A DNA stretch of 64,000 nucleotides from Ustilaginoidea virens. Taxonomy: Eukaryota > Ascomycota > Sordariomycetes > Hypocreales > Clavicipitaceae. The stretch lies in the NCBI RefSeq assembly GCF_000687475.1, contig NC_057321.1:3038001-3102000 (forward strand), written 5' to 3'. Shown here piece by piece: positions 1-11,500 of this stretch (positions are counted from its first letter, which is position 1; every line of letters starts with the position of its first letter). The translations under genes were made by a program, and so were the position numbers. Below the pieces are notes generated by a model. That model had not been told where the DNA came from. It worked only from the letters and a program-made list of their open reading frames with translations, and did not search any database.

Positions 1-434
1 CATTAGTTGGGTGGCTTCAGCTGTAACCGACGTTTTCCTCGTCGTTTGTCTGGATCGGGGACACATGGGCCATGTGAGCGCAGCGGTGATGGGGCAGGAC
101 CATGGAAACTCTATATCGGGACTCGAGTCGTGGTGGGAAAGGTGAAAAACGATGCGCGCATGCTGTACCACGTTGTAAGGTGCAGAGCAGGACTGTTGAC
201 GGATGAATCGGCAAACGGCGTGGATGTTGAAAGTCTTCTTGGCGATCTCCTCGTCCAGCTAGTCCTTTTGATGTACGCAGATGCGAGAAAAAGTAGTCCT
301 TCCATTGCCGTCTCGTCGAATTTATTGTTGTTGTCCAAGACGAGAGAGTCCATGGTCCCTCCATCACCATGTGCACATTCGTCGACATCGCCCGGGGCTG
401 AACGGAGGAGGGGGGAAAAGGTATCAAAACTCAC
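1..434 (-). other. Presumed first intron of rps24 (runs off the window)
   Basis: The stretch after the eS24 donor site. Open frames on both strands exist here but none continues the eS24 protein or resembles a known family. I read it as intron. A small RNA hosted in the intron is possible, but I could not define C/D or H/ACA boxes. Confidence 0.5.
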
Positions 435-517
435 ACGACCATCTGCTTGCGACCCAGCAGAGGGTTGCGGATGAACTTGCGAGTTCGCAGTGTAACGGAG
501 GAGTCGTTGTCCGCCAT
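435..517 (-). CDS. rps24: 40S ribosomal protein eS24 (RPS24), first coding exon, partial
   Basis: This exon encodes the N-terminus of small-subunit ribosomal protein eS24, which helps assemble the 40S subunit and its pre-rRNA. Reading the minus strand from the ATG at 517 gives [18 protein letters not shown] followed by [10 protein letters not shown], the near-invariant eS24 start. The exon ends in codon phase 2 at 435 and is followed by a good donor, GTGAGT (434-429); the Val-Val codon split fits the family. The remaining roughly 105 residues are not found in 1-434, so the next exon must lie beyond the window edge and the first intron exceeds 430 nt, long for this genome but seen in fungal ribosomal protein genes. 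It is transcribed divergently from the EFM3-like gene. Identity is secure; the rest of the gene is not visible. Confidence 0.9.
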
Positions 518-960
518 GATTGCGGTGCTGTGATGTTGTCTCTGTGCGTGACGGAAGAAGAGACCTGGCGAGTAGGGCGTGAGCACTTCAAAACCGTGGT
601 GGACAAGAAGGGTGCTGGCCGCGCGAAATCTGACCTGGAGGGAAAAAATCCGCTCCGTCAGTGTCGCTTAAATGGGTCCAACCCTAAGAATTTGTGCGGC
701 CCCACCGCCAACTCGAACTGGGCCACGCAGCGCACAACTGGGTTTTCCTCGCCCTTCAGATCACGTGGCACGGCTGGCTCGGCGAAAATTAAATCCCTGC
801 ACAGGGAAGAATTTCCCATTTGGGCCACTGAAGCCCCCTCCCCATACTTCAGCTTTGACTTCCCCCTCATGATTTGACATTGGCTGACGGGGTCGTCTAA
901 ACCCGTTCATCCTTGGGTTCAAGATACATCTTCCATGTGTCTCCCACTGAGCATGGGGAA
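518..960. promoter_or_regulatory. Divergent promoter region between rps24 and efm3-like gene
   Basis: 443 bp separate two divergent start codons (517 minus, 961 plus). No open frame here matches a protein family. I see no clear TATA box. The region presumably holds both promoters, one of them for a highly expressed ribosomal protein gene (inference). Confidence 0.5.
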
Positions 961-2134
961 ATGAATTGCCCATGGCGGCGTCAGGTAGAGCGGTTCTCCC
1001 ACCAATACTTGCAGTTGCAGTCGGACCTGGACTTTCCCCAAGCTGAATATCTCCGCCTGGACGAGGTTCAAGATGAGCTCCACACCAGCTTGTTCAGCAA
1101 AGACGGGTCGAATGTGGGTCCCCCGGTGAGATATCGTCTGACGACGTTGAAAGAGCTCGTGTCACGTATCGAATCATCAATAGACGACTGGGAACAGTAT
1201 GTAAGTGTTTCATGTTGTCTGTGTGGTTAGAACTAGCACTCGTGTAATCGCTATTTCTCCGCGAAGCTGCCGCTGGCAAGGATCGTCCTGACCCAGACTC
1301 CTACAGGCTGTATCTGATGATATCATGTCCGCACTCTGTACAACAATGGCAATGCCCTTGCCCTCTGAAGCAGTAACAGCTCAAGCCAAGTGCTACGTAA
1401 CATACCATCTCTCCCTTTTGGACCGCGGTGATCATGCCACGGGTGAACATGCCACGGACAACAGAGCACGGCCTTGCACTACGTTGCCGACAATCACGTT
1501 TCTGGAGAACCACAGTCTCGTCTCCGCTGGCGGCACGACGGGGCTTCGAACATGGGAAGCTGCGCTACACATGGGTCAGTACCTGTGTTTGAACCCGTCC
1601 CTGGTCGCTGGAAAACGCGTGCTTGAACTAGGAGCCGGCACAGGATATCTCTCCGTCTTGTGTGCGAAACACTTGGAAGCCGCTCATGCCATCGTGTCTG
1701 ATGGCTCCGACGACGTCATCACCAATATGCCCGAAAACCTGCTCCTCAACGGTCTGCAAGGCTCGTCTCGTATTACGTCCATGCATCTCGAATGGGGCCA
1801 TGCATTGGTTGCCGCCGAGGACAAGATATGGAACCGAAGCATTCCAGTCGACGTAGTTCTCGGTGCGGACATCACCTACGACCAAAGGGCTGCCCCAGCA
1901 CTGGTTGCGACTCTGTTGCAACTCTTTGAACTATATCCAACGGTGAAGGTGTACATGGCGGTAACGGAGCGGAACCCGAAGACATTTCAAGCGTTCCTGG
2001 ATGCTAGCAAGAGAGAAAAATTGTCGGTAGAGTCGCTTTCATTTAAGGTGCCACCTCGGGAACAGCAAAATGCCCCATTTTACAATGACCAGGCAGCTAT
2101 CCAATTGTGTCGCGTTTCAAGGGCACAGAGGTAG
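961..2134 (+). CDS. EFM3: Protein-lysine N-methyltransferase, EFM3/FAM86 family (eEF2 methyltransferase)
   Basis: Predicted S-adenosylmethionine-dependent cytosolic enzyme that methylates a lysine of elongation factor 2 (family role, from yeast EFM3/human FAM86A). Two exons: 961-1200 and 1307-2134, 355 aa. The intron (1201-1306) has donor GTAAGT, a CTGAC branch site and acceptor CTACAG; splicing joins ...DWEQY to AVSDDIMSALCT in frame, matching the family. Residues about 10-80 form the FAM86 N-terminal region (QYLQLQ..LDFP, LVSRIESSI.DWE). The Rossmann core has motif I ELGAGTGYLS (about 187-196), DGSDD (about 212) and GADITYD (about 266), all typical. The frame is open upstream to a TTG at 913, but the first ATG at 961 sits just before the conserved block and is chosen. 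Alternative: another METTL family-16 enzyme, less likely given the N-terminal domain. Confidence 0.9.
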
Positions 2135-5100
2135 TAAACGGAATGGGCGGGGCTGTCCGAGAAGGCGGCGTTGAGACTCGGTGCAGCATTGCATCAAGAT
2201 TTCATGTTCATTTTTCTCTTTACTCTCCATCGACCATGAGAATGACGTCTGTGGACCAGCGTGCATATTCCGACCTGGTGATGCCGCCCTTGCCGTCCTT
2301 GCCGTCCCGTAAAGAGGGCCGGTCGGTTCATCAAGTTTTATCCCATTGCTGTGGTGGCATTTTTGCCTCTCAAAGCTGAGTGTTGGGGGATTGGATCAGG
2401 GTAAAATACCTATCTATGTTCACAAGGGTCAGCACCACCCTTCTTTTGGCGCAGCATCATCGTGTTAGTCCTCATTACCTACCAACCAGACAGACACCTA
2501 TCCACCAAGCAAGTGTGACGGCATCGTGACGCAACTGCTTGCCAAACGCAGCATCTTTTCCGTTGGAACCAGGCGGGACAATAAGCGCTTCGTAGAGGCA
2601 ATGCGGCGAGGATACATAACCTGGAATTGTGATACCAGGCTGAAGATTGTCACACCATGTCACAAATGACTGAAATTGAAACTGTGCGAACAAAGTTTGC
2701 CCCCCCTTCCCCGCGGATCGAGACAATAGGAAAATAAGAAGGACAAAAGTTTGGCCGCGGAGCTATTTCCGAGAATTGCGCGTTGAAGGCTGTGCTGGGC
2801 CTGGCTGCGTGGACTCGGGATGCAAGGGACTGGCGGGACCTAGCCACTGTCACATTTGGCAAAGCGCCAACTTTTTTTTTTTGTAAGGAAAAAAAAACCC
2901 TGACGTGACACGTTTGCACAATCGGGTTAGGAGCTGCAGGAGTAGCGCGAAGGATTTGCAGGAAAAATCAATAGAGTTCAACTCTGCCGCTCCAGCGGCA
3001 AAAGCAATAATTTTATCGCCCAAGCATTTCTCAACGCATGACCTCATCCTTGATTCATGATGCGACTTTCTGAATACGTGAGAGTCCCGGAGCAATGTGT
3101 CACGGTTCTGTTGCATCTTTTGCAATCTCGATTTCCAACCGTCACTTGTTTATTGAATGACCCCGTACGTGGGGATCAGGGAGTACTTCCAAGTGTTCGG
3201 AGTAGAGTACACGTGGATGTCCAGAGTATAGTCGTCTGAAATGGGTGAAGATGACGACCAAGCCAGGGTGGAGAGCCTAGAGACCCAGGAACGGGGGGTT
3301 CTTGCCGATGTGCGCTCATCCCTTGCGGATTTATCAAACCACGTTTTCACGTTTGCACGTTTTCACAAAGCGAGCGAGAGTTAAGACTCCACGCCTGGCG
3401 GTACAAGGAGGTACCTTATCGGAGACAACACAGCCTGCCCGCCTCCATACAAGCCAGCAAGAGTACCTGCCTCCCTTTTGGGACAAAAAAATGTCTTGTC
3501 GAATTCCCTTGGTACTTTCACCTGATGTATTGCCCAGCATTCATATCGGTTTTTTGGCCAATATGCTGGTAAGGAAGCTGCACCTGCCGCCAACTCTTGC
3601 AAGCCATAAAAGGGGGCGATAATGTCAACTGCTTATTTGTGGGCCACAAATAGCCACAAATAGTCACTACTTCCCCACAGGAACCTGAAGGCTGGAAAAC
3701 AGGTTCCCATCTGCCCTTAAGCAAATGGCCGATCGATCATTGACGAAATGATTCCATGGTCCTCCGCAGGAGTACGACCCGTCGAATTCTTTCACTAGTC
3801 CCGCAGTCGACGGGAATAACTACTATGTGCCTATATATAAGACTAAACTTTATTCGGCCAGCAGATCGTGCCGAAAGCGTAACCCTTTTTCCCTCCCCCG
3901 ATAAGAGATTGAGAGGGGGCCCACGTCGAAGGGCAAATCTTATTCTTGCCCGTCTAGCCCTGCACTCTCGGGCTGCATTTTTTTGCCAACAACTCCTGTC
4001 AGACTCTCCCAAAAAGGAAATTTACTCCATTATTGCAAAAGGACCTGCAGGCCGGTCAAGCTACCAAGTCGGCACCGCGCGATCCCAGTTTTGGTCTTTA
4101 TCGTCGTCACCCTCTGGGAAATGGCCCAACCCTGATCTGGACCAGTCTTGTTCCAGTGGGCGTCCACTGTAAACACACCGTAACCGCTGCCCGCACACCA
4201 CCCCATATTCATGGGCACACGAGCCACAACTGGCCACTAAGGAAAGCGAGCACCACTACTCCGTACAAACAAACCTTGAACTGAACAACAGACCCCAAGA
4301 TCGTTGGATGGTCCCAGCCGATAACCGCCCCAAAGCCCCCTAGGGATCGGGTAGGTTTGGCTGGTAGCTCCTGGTATTGACGCCTTGGCTTGTAAATCTT
4401 CTCCCTGGCCTTCCCTTCGTCATCATCGAATTCCCACATTGTCGCGCCATCCTAACGTGGCATAGCGCCATCGAGAACAGGCCACTGGAACCAGACTCGA
4501 TCCACTCCCGCCTTTTCGTTTGCGCCGTACTTGGACTTGGCTGGCAGGCCATTCGTACCTTAGGTATGTACCTGTCACCGTCTTTGTTGGACCATGGATG
4601 GGGTCCACGGCTCCACGACTCCACGACTCCACGACTCCACGCAGCATGAGCATGGGGTGGCCCCTCACGCGTTATCGCTGGTAGAAGGCTGTGTCTGTGT
4701 TTATTGGCCGCAAAACTTTATAAAACTGTGTTGGTTTCCTTCCTGGCTGGTGCGCCGCCGATTGCCCAAGTTGGAATAAAGAAAAGCGCTCCACGAAGAG
4801 ATGCCCGTCTTGTCTATTTTCGTTGCGTACTTTCACGACAACAGCACCCCGCCAGGTGAAAAGGTACTTGGATACTCGAGAATCGGGACCACGAGTCGTA
4901 GCCACCTCCTGTCACCATCGCGTACCTGTTTGACCTATTTCCCCGTGCGCCTTCCTGGTCTCCCAACCTTGTTACTATTAACTTTTTCACCTTCCCACCT
5001 GCTCCCCCGCCCCTACCGCCTTTCTTCCACATCTTATAACCTGAACGGTCCAGGAGTCTGATTTTCTCAATCAATCCTCTGTCCAGCAACATTAACAGCA

Positions 5101-5648
5101 ATCCATCCGTCCCGTCGACATCACCTATATCATCGCCTTTTATCGCCTTCCACAATCGGGTTCTCTCAGGCAATACCACACATGCCCACTTTACTTAGCG
5201 GCCCTCCGCTTCCTAGAGTCACAGTTACGACAAGTCCTAATTTCCATCACCATACGGTGAGAAGCAAGGCGGCAATTAGAGAATAGCCATAGCACTCCTG
5301 CGCTCAATTCGCATCATCCCCTGCCACTCCTGTGGGGACTCTTCGTTTTGGCACGCTAGGCAGTCCTCTTCCAACAAATACTTGAGCTGTCTCACGCTTC
5401 GAGGTAGTTCTGGTTGGCATCGGCTAGATGATTGTGTGGGTTGCTGCAGCTGCATCCTGCACTCTAAATACGGATTCCCCGCTCCCTAACTGTACCAGTT
5501 ACTGCCCAATACCGACTTCTCCGTCAGATGGACTTGTTATAAGGCGTGTCTACAAGGACTGGCAACAGACATTTCAAAACCTGATTACACCCACGTCCTG
5601 ATCTGCTGTTTAGCAAACCTTGTGTGGCGAGATAAATAATATAGCAAG
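2135..5648. other. Intergenic region without a supported gene
   Basis: About 3.5 kb. Several open frames exist on both strands (longest near 3,756-4,172 plus and 4,814-5,179 minus) but none shows domain-like composition, splice structure or a family match. The last 700 bp are pyrimidine-rich and may be the leader or promoter of the gene at 5,649. A short octamer tandem repeat lies at 4,611-4,641, and the palindromic motifs described under findings occur at about 4,257 and 4,553. I saw no tRNA A/B-box pair. Confidence 0.6.
4611..4641. repeat. Octamer tandem repeat (CTCCACGA), about 4 copies
   Basis: Direct head-to-tail copies of CTCCACGA, three perfect plus a partial. Small microsatellite in non-coding DNA. 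Confidence 0.85.
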
Positions 5649-6131
5649 ATGAACAAGAACGATTCCCACACGTACAACTTTGCTCTACAAAAATACATAC
5701 TCCTTCAGGAGCAGCATGAAGAACTGTCCAATCACTTGGAGCAAATTCGACCGCGCAAATCTTCATTCGCCAGTACTTCGACCAGCTCATCCGCTGCATC
5801 GTCAACGTCGTCGTCATCCCCGAAGAGACACCATCCTTTTAATGACCACAAGCATGGACGCACTCGAACCTGCTATCGTCATCGGGAAATGACTGCCGTT
5901 GATACTCTCGATACTATTATTGATGAAGAAACAATACACGAGATCTCCGTCGAGGAGAAGCGTCTGTTTGATGTCAACGAGAGCATCAAACGTGCCTTAA
6001 CCGAGCTTCTCAACTGTGACACTGTCCGTGGCGATAACTCGATGCGAATGTGGGCACAAGCTCGGTTAATGGAAACTGAAAAGGAGCTTCGTTCTGGGCG
6101 ACGGAGAAAGAGCTCGCCATGTATGGAGTAA
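5649..6131 (+). CDS. Small hypothetical protein, 160 aa
   Basis: Intact, intronless ORF starting at an ATG (AAGATGAAC) after a long pyrimidine-rich leader. I do not recognise a family. Residues 1-35 look helical and heptad-like (LQEQHEELSNHLEQI), 37-60 are a Ser/Thr/Ala-rich linker, then a basic stretch (KRHHPFNDHKHGRTRT), and the C-terminal half is acidic then helical (EEKRLFDVNESIKRALTELLNC) ending in a basic RSGRRRKSS tail. The pattern suggests a soluble adaptor-like protein with an N-terminal coiled coil; no signal peptide or membrane segment. Protein-like composition and the regular helical segments support a real gene more than its length does. Function unknown. Confidence 0.6.
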   Translation: MNKNDSHTYNFALQKYILLQEQHEELSNHLEQIRPRKSSFASTSTSSSAASSTSSSSPKRHHPFNDHKHGRTRTCYRHREMTAVDTLDTIIDEETIHEISVEEKRLFDVNESIKRALTELLNCDTVRGDNSMRMWAQARLMETEKELRSGRRRKSSPCME

Positions 6132-7087
6132 ATGCGATGTGCTTATTATCATGGATTCAGCGTTGGCGTTTGGAAGGTCTTCTTTTCTAGCTACCTAGGT
6201 AGTCAGAAGGGTAGGTAATAGCTACTACATGTATGTTGCACTGTACCAAGGGTGCAAGGACATTTCAGAGAACCCGACGTCAGGGGTCGGGGCTTGCATA
6301 GGATTCTGGTGATGGTCAAGCGCCTGGCTCTTGACTCGACCAACAACGAATGATGGGAGCTCCCTATCCATGTCTCACCGGACGGCGGCAGAAAAGGGGT
6401 GTGAACTTGGAGCTGCTTGTAGCATGACGCCTATGCATGCCCTTCATTTCATTATTCAGTCAACAGTAATGCTAATGTACTCCAGCGTAGGCCATGGTCA
6501 GATACACAGGCCATAAAATATGCGACTCAGATTGAATTGATGAACTCGCTCATGATTGACTAGTGGTCTGTTGGTGATTCTCACGGATACGAAGTACAAG
6601 ATAGCATACCTCATTTCCTGGATGTCATAACACGCGGAATTCCAAATCAGGACAATATGCAGCTCCTGCTCCCAACAAGTTCCCGTCGGTAGGTACCCAA
6701 GGCAAGGTGCAAGGTAAATGGGCTAGATGGTTGGCGGAGCCAGAAAAGAGCTTGACTACCCTAGGGAGGTAGCGGCGCATCGTACCAATTTCAAGAGTAA
6801 CTCCCGTCCAAACTGGGGCGTCTGTGGCTTAGACAGCTCCCCATTTGTTGCCGCATCTTATCGCCACTGCGGCTCCTGTGGCTTGACTCAAGTAGGTAAT
6901 CTGTCTGCGCAGTTTACTTGAGGAAACCAACGGATTGAACAATAACCAACTTCGTAGCTCTATTTCGATGGCGATTTGCACGTAATCGCCCCCCCTTTTC
7001 TGCTTACTGCTACCGCTTCGATGAGCAAAGATCAAGTTGCGGCTGGCACTACCCTCTTGGAAGCCGACGTTACGACCCTTGGCTGCC
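6132..7087. other. Intergenic region
   Basis: No supported gene. Contains CTACCTAGGTAG at 6,191-6,202 and GGTAGGTACCCAAGG at 6,688-6,702, members of a motif that recurs in this window. Presumably includes the promoter of the cyclophilin gene. Confidence 0.5.
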
Positions 7088-8586
7088 ATGTCGGTTCTTC
7101 TCGAGACAAGCGCTGGTGACATTGTCATCGACTTGCTTGTCGAGTATGCTCCGAAACTTTGCGAAAAGTCCGTCATTTCCTTCCCGGTGCTTTATGAGGC
7201 AGCACTAACTTAAGTTTTAGTTTTGTTAAACTCTGCAAGACAAAATACTACAACTTTTCTCCCATACATTCAATCCGAAAGAACTTTTCCTTCCAAACCG
7301 GCGACCCTCTAGGACCATTGTCAAAAAAGTCTGATGGAGGTTCGTCTATTTGGGGCTTGGTCTCCGGAGACCCCGCACAGCGTCCTTTTCATGCTTTTTT
7401 TCATCCCAAGTTGAAGCACCTCGAGCGCGGCACAGTCAGCATGGCCACAGTGCCTCTATCGAACGATCCAGACACTCGAATGGCCGCCTCGCAATTTATA
7501 ATAACCCTGGGCGAGGATACAGACTTTTTGGATGGAAAGGCCGCCATATTCGGCAAAGTTGTGGAGGGTTTCGATGCCTTGGAAAAGATCAACGAAGCCA
7601 TCGTCGATGACAATGGCTACCCGTTGATTGATATCCGAATTAAACACGCTGTCATTTTGGACGACCCCTACCCAGACCCAGCAGGCTTGAGGGAGCCGAG
7701 CTCAAGCCCCCCACCGACATCCGAGCAGCTGAAAACCGTGCGGATTGCAGACGAAGCAGCTCTACACGAGGATGACGGCGTTGATGAGACTGAGCTGGAA
7801 CGGCGACGACGTCAAACCGAGGCGAACGCCCAAGCTCTAACATTGGAGATGATGGGTGATTTACCGTTTGCCGAGGTTAAACCACCAGAGAACGTGCTTT
7901 TTGTGTGCAAACTTAACCCAGTCACTGGAGACGAGGATTTGGAGCTTATATTCGGACGATTCGGGAAGATTTTGAGCTGCGAGGTAATTAGGGACCAGAA
8001 AACAGGGGACAGCTTGCAGTACGCGTTTATTGAATACGAAGACAAGGCGTCTTGCGAGACGGCATATTTCAAGATGCAGGGAGTGTTGATCGACGATCGC
8101 AGAATACATGTGGACTTTTCGCAAAGCGTTAGCAAGCTGAGCGACATGTGGCGGAAAGACACAAATAGCAAGCGAAAGGCAAACGCCTCGCGGGGAGGCT
8201 GGGGCGGCGTTCGCGAACTGGAAAAGCGGAGGCAGTACAGGGCTGAGGAAGATAGGGCCGAGAAGAACAACTATGGCATGATACACGGAGAAGAAGAGAT
8301 GCAGGGCCGTCATGCTCGGGGTGGCAGAATTGACGCTCGAGAACATGATCAGTCACCGACACGAGGAGGCCAGGGCCGAAGGGAACAAGGTCGAAGTCGC
8401 AGCCCCCGCCGAGGAGATCGAGACGGCGGTGACAGGTATAGTGGCAAAGACGTTGGCGGCCGTAGCGGAAGGAGAGATTGGGACTACAGAGCCCGTGATC
8501 GTAGGCGTGATGACAGGGGCGTCGATAGAGGCAGGAATTGGAAGCAAGATCAGCACCGGGGTCACGACCGAGATGACCGTTATTGA
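7088..8586 (+). CDS. cyp6: Peptidyl-prolyl isomerase-like 4 (cyclophilin + RRM, PPIL4/Cyp6)
   Basis: Nuclear cyclophilin-RRM protein associated with spliceosomes and RNA processing in the family. Two exons, 7,088-7,167 and 7,221-8,586, 481 aa. Exon 1 encodes [17 protein letters not shown]...; the 53-nt intron (donor GTCCGT, branch CACTAAC, acceptor TTTTAG) joins ..[15 protein letters not shown].. in frame, as in orthologues. Domains: cyclophilin-like fold at about 1-172 ([42 protein letters not shown]); acidic linker with [13 protein letters not shown] at about 249-329 (RNP2 LFVCKL, RNP1 LQYAFIEY); Arg/Gly/Asp-rich tail with RSRSPRR from about 380 to the end. The catalytic Arg of classical cyclophilins is not evident, as usual in this subfamily, so isomerase activity may be weak. 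The donor deviates from GTRAGT but the joined protein is unambiguous. Confidence 0.93.
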
Positions 8587-11500
8587 CGACTCGTACCGTT
8601 CTGGAAGATGACGAAGAATTACTACTTCAAAAACCGAAACGTACATCTGGCCACCACGGAAAAGACATTGTTTTCAACTGGTCCTCTTTCTGCTGAGTTA
8701 CGAATGGGAGGCCGTCAGCTTACCAAACTAACTCGCGAATCACGACATTTCTTCGACTTGTGACACGCCCTCGGCTCTGAGCATCACTTGGCGTGCATCT
8801 GCTCTGGACTCGGTGGGAAAACCCGGTGCCGATAACCCTTATTCAGCAGATTCACCGACCTCGTCCAAGAGCCTGTTTTCGGGGCCTTTGACGTACAGTA
8901 TAAGCGCATGTTGCAGCGTGAGTCGGCCGGGACAGAGAATTGGTAGTAACCCATCCGAGGTTCGTGGACAGTTTGGGCATCTTGAACCCTACCGTCGTAC
9001 AAAAGTGAGCCGCCTGAATGATGATTTGGCAAAGCTGCTTTTCAGTGGACGCCACAGCAAGGAGGCCGTGGTTGCTGTTGGCCTCGACCTATCCTATCAG
9101 ACAATCCCGAGTTGATGCCAGCAATGCGGCACCCGGGTTGCTCTCAGAGACATCATTGGACTTTGCAGCGTCTCTGCAAGGTACCAATCCCAAAGGCAAT
9201 GGATGGCATCCGCAGTTGAAAACATCGGATGGTTTGGTTTCTAGTGTAATGCACCAAGTAACGCGTTGATTTGTGATCTAATTTTAGCATTTGCATTATC
9301 GTGGTGAAAGCCCGATGCTCACGGCATCACCATCTCTGGGAACAAGTGGCAAAAGGGAAAAGGGAAGCGGCCCGTCGATCATGAAGGCACGGCAGAAGCA
9401 TTCCACCAACCGCGCCCCGGTCATTTGGAAGCAACTGCATCAAGATTTCAAAGAGACGACAATGCACGTCCCTGCACGTTTTTCGAAACCGGGTGCTTTG
9501 ATGGCACACAGGACCGCCAATCAAGCCACGGTGGCTGTCATGCAAACGACCAGGACTACGAAGTTGGGCGAGAGTTTGGCATCGTGTTTGAGACATACGG
9601 AAGTGCCGGGGAATGATTGACCTTATTCCAGTCCTCCAGGGCACCACTGATCACGTTTGAACGTCACCGCCACCTGCTCCGTACCTTGGGTAGGTAGTCG
9701 ACCAAGTTTCCCACCCTTGAAGGCAATGACCTGGAATGGCCGTCAACTTGCCGATTCCGTCCATGCGCGCATCGCGGCCTCCATGTGCACTCCAAGGAAG
9801 CCCCCCGTCTTGACCCGCCTCTGTTGAGCTCGCTCCTTCCCAAGTCACAGAGGGGAACACAAGGGTACCAGCAAAGCGCGCAGGGAAACAAAGTCTGTTC
9901 TGGCTTGGACTTGACATGTTTGCCCGAATGGGGAACCGGTAGCGACTTGGCTAGCAGCCGCAGAACCCCTTGACATGGTTAACCATGTCTTGTGTAGCGA
10001 GGGTGCATGGCACAATCCGATAGTGGGGTATCAAGGAGAGAAGGCGAGGGAAAAAGAAACGAAGAGAGATTCTACACGATCCTGCTCAGGAGTGACGTGC
10101 TTCGTGCATGAGAAGGCTCTTGACGGCGTAGCCAGTCCCGCACACACCTGCGGTGAACAGGATGGCTCACTTGCAACGTGCTTCCCCCCCCCCCACAGCA
10201 TGGCTAACTGAGCAACGAATGACAGTTGTGACTTGCACATGGGATGGGAACCACTCTGGTGTATTCCGTATCAAGGACAAAGCTGTTTGGAGAAAGCAGG
10301 TTTACATGAGCCGTGCAAGGTAGGATTGAGGGAATAGGCTACCATCCTCCGACAGCCTGGCCAGGCATTTCATGACAACGATCGTGAGCACTCGAAAGAC
10401 ATGACCATGGTCGTGCCGGTACTGCAGATTGATTGGCAGATGTGTTTACATGACCATGGTCATTTCTGGTACTACCGGTATTGATAGACAAAGATCTACG
10501 GACCGAATCTTATTGAGTAGGAATATATGGCCTTTGGGCGGCGCATCAGCCTGGCATATCCATTCAAAGCCTGTGCGATGGCGGTATCGGCCCTCCCTCG
10601 TTAATCATGGCCCTGAGTCGCCTGACGAAGCCTGCGCCTCTGGGTTCTGCCTGAAGCGTAAGCATGCCTCTGGCCATGACAAACAGCAGGCTCGAGGTAA
10701 CCCATATCGAGAGAAATGGAAATACAGCACCGTTGGCCAGTCCCTGTCGCAAGTGTCGACGCACGGACGAAATAGAGCTGAATCCACGACGACGAGCATA
10801 TCATTGCGAGCATCATTGTTATGGATACATATGCGAGGGTGTTTGCTTGCGAGGATTTCGTCGTCCACTATGGACGCAGGGACGCAGATACCAGACGTCT
10901 TCCTACTTTCCTCGCACTGCTCCGTCACGAATGACGAGCGTTATCGACCAACAGCCATCGTCTGCCAAGCCACCTGTCGAGGGTTGCAAACGCCCGCTGG
11001 GATAAGGCAAGCGCCTACTCCGTACCTATACTGGCATTATCCAACATCGATGACGCGCGTGCCCTGTCTCTCCTCACCGCGACATGGTATACACGTGCCC
11101 GGCATGTGTCCCTGTTGCAGCCAACCATGTTCAGGAAGCTTATTCAAGGGCAAACCAATTGATCTGACCTTGAAGCCACTGCTACGTTCCCTCAATGGCA
11201 CAACCACAGCAGAGTTTCCGACCAACAGCCCGCCGCTGGGACCGCTTGATGTGGCTTTTCTTGTCTGCTGTTCTGCCCAAAACTTGATGTAGTTCTCTTG
11301 GGCTCTGCGGTTACACCAAAGAACAGATTAGTGCTTCTGATATGAACCATGTTGGCGAGAACTGTCCAGAACCAACCTCACTTGTGGCTACGACGCACGT
11401 CCAAAACTGGGGCGGGGAAAAAAAAAAGAAGGCGCTGACCTGAGAGCTGTGGAGAAAGGGATTTGGTGTAACGGCAAAGTATAGGCGCAGAAATCTGCAA

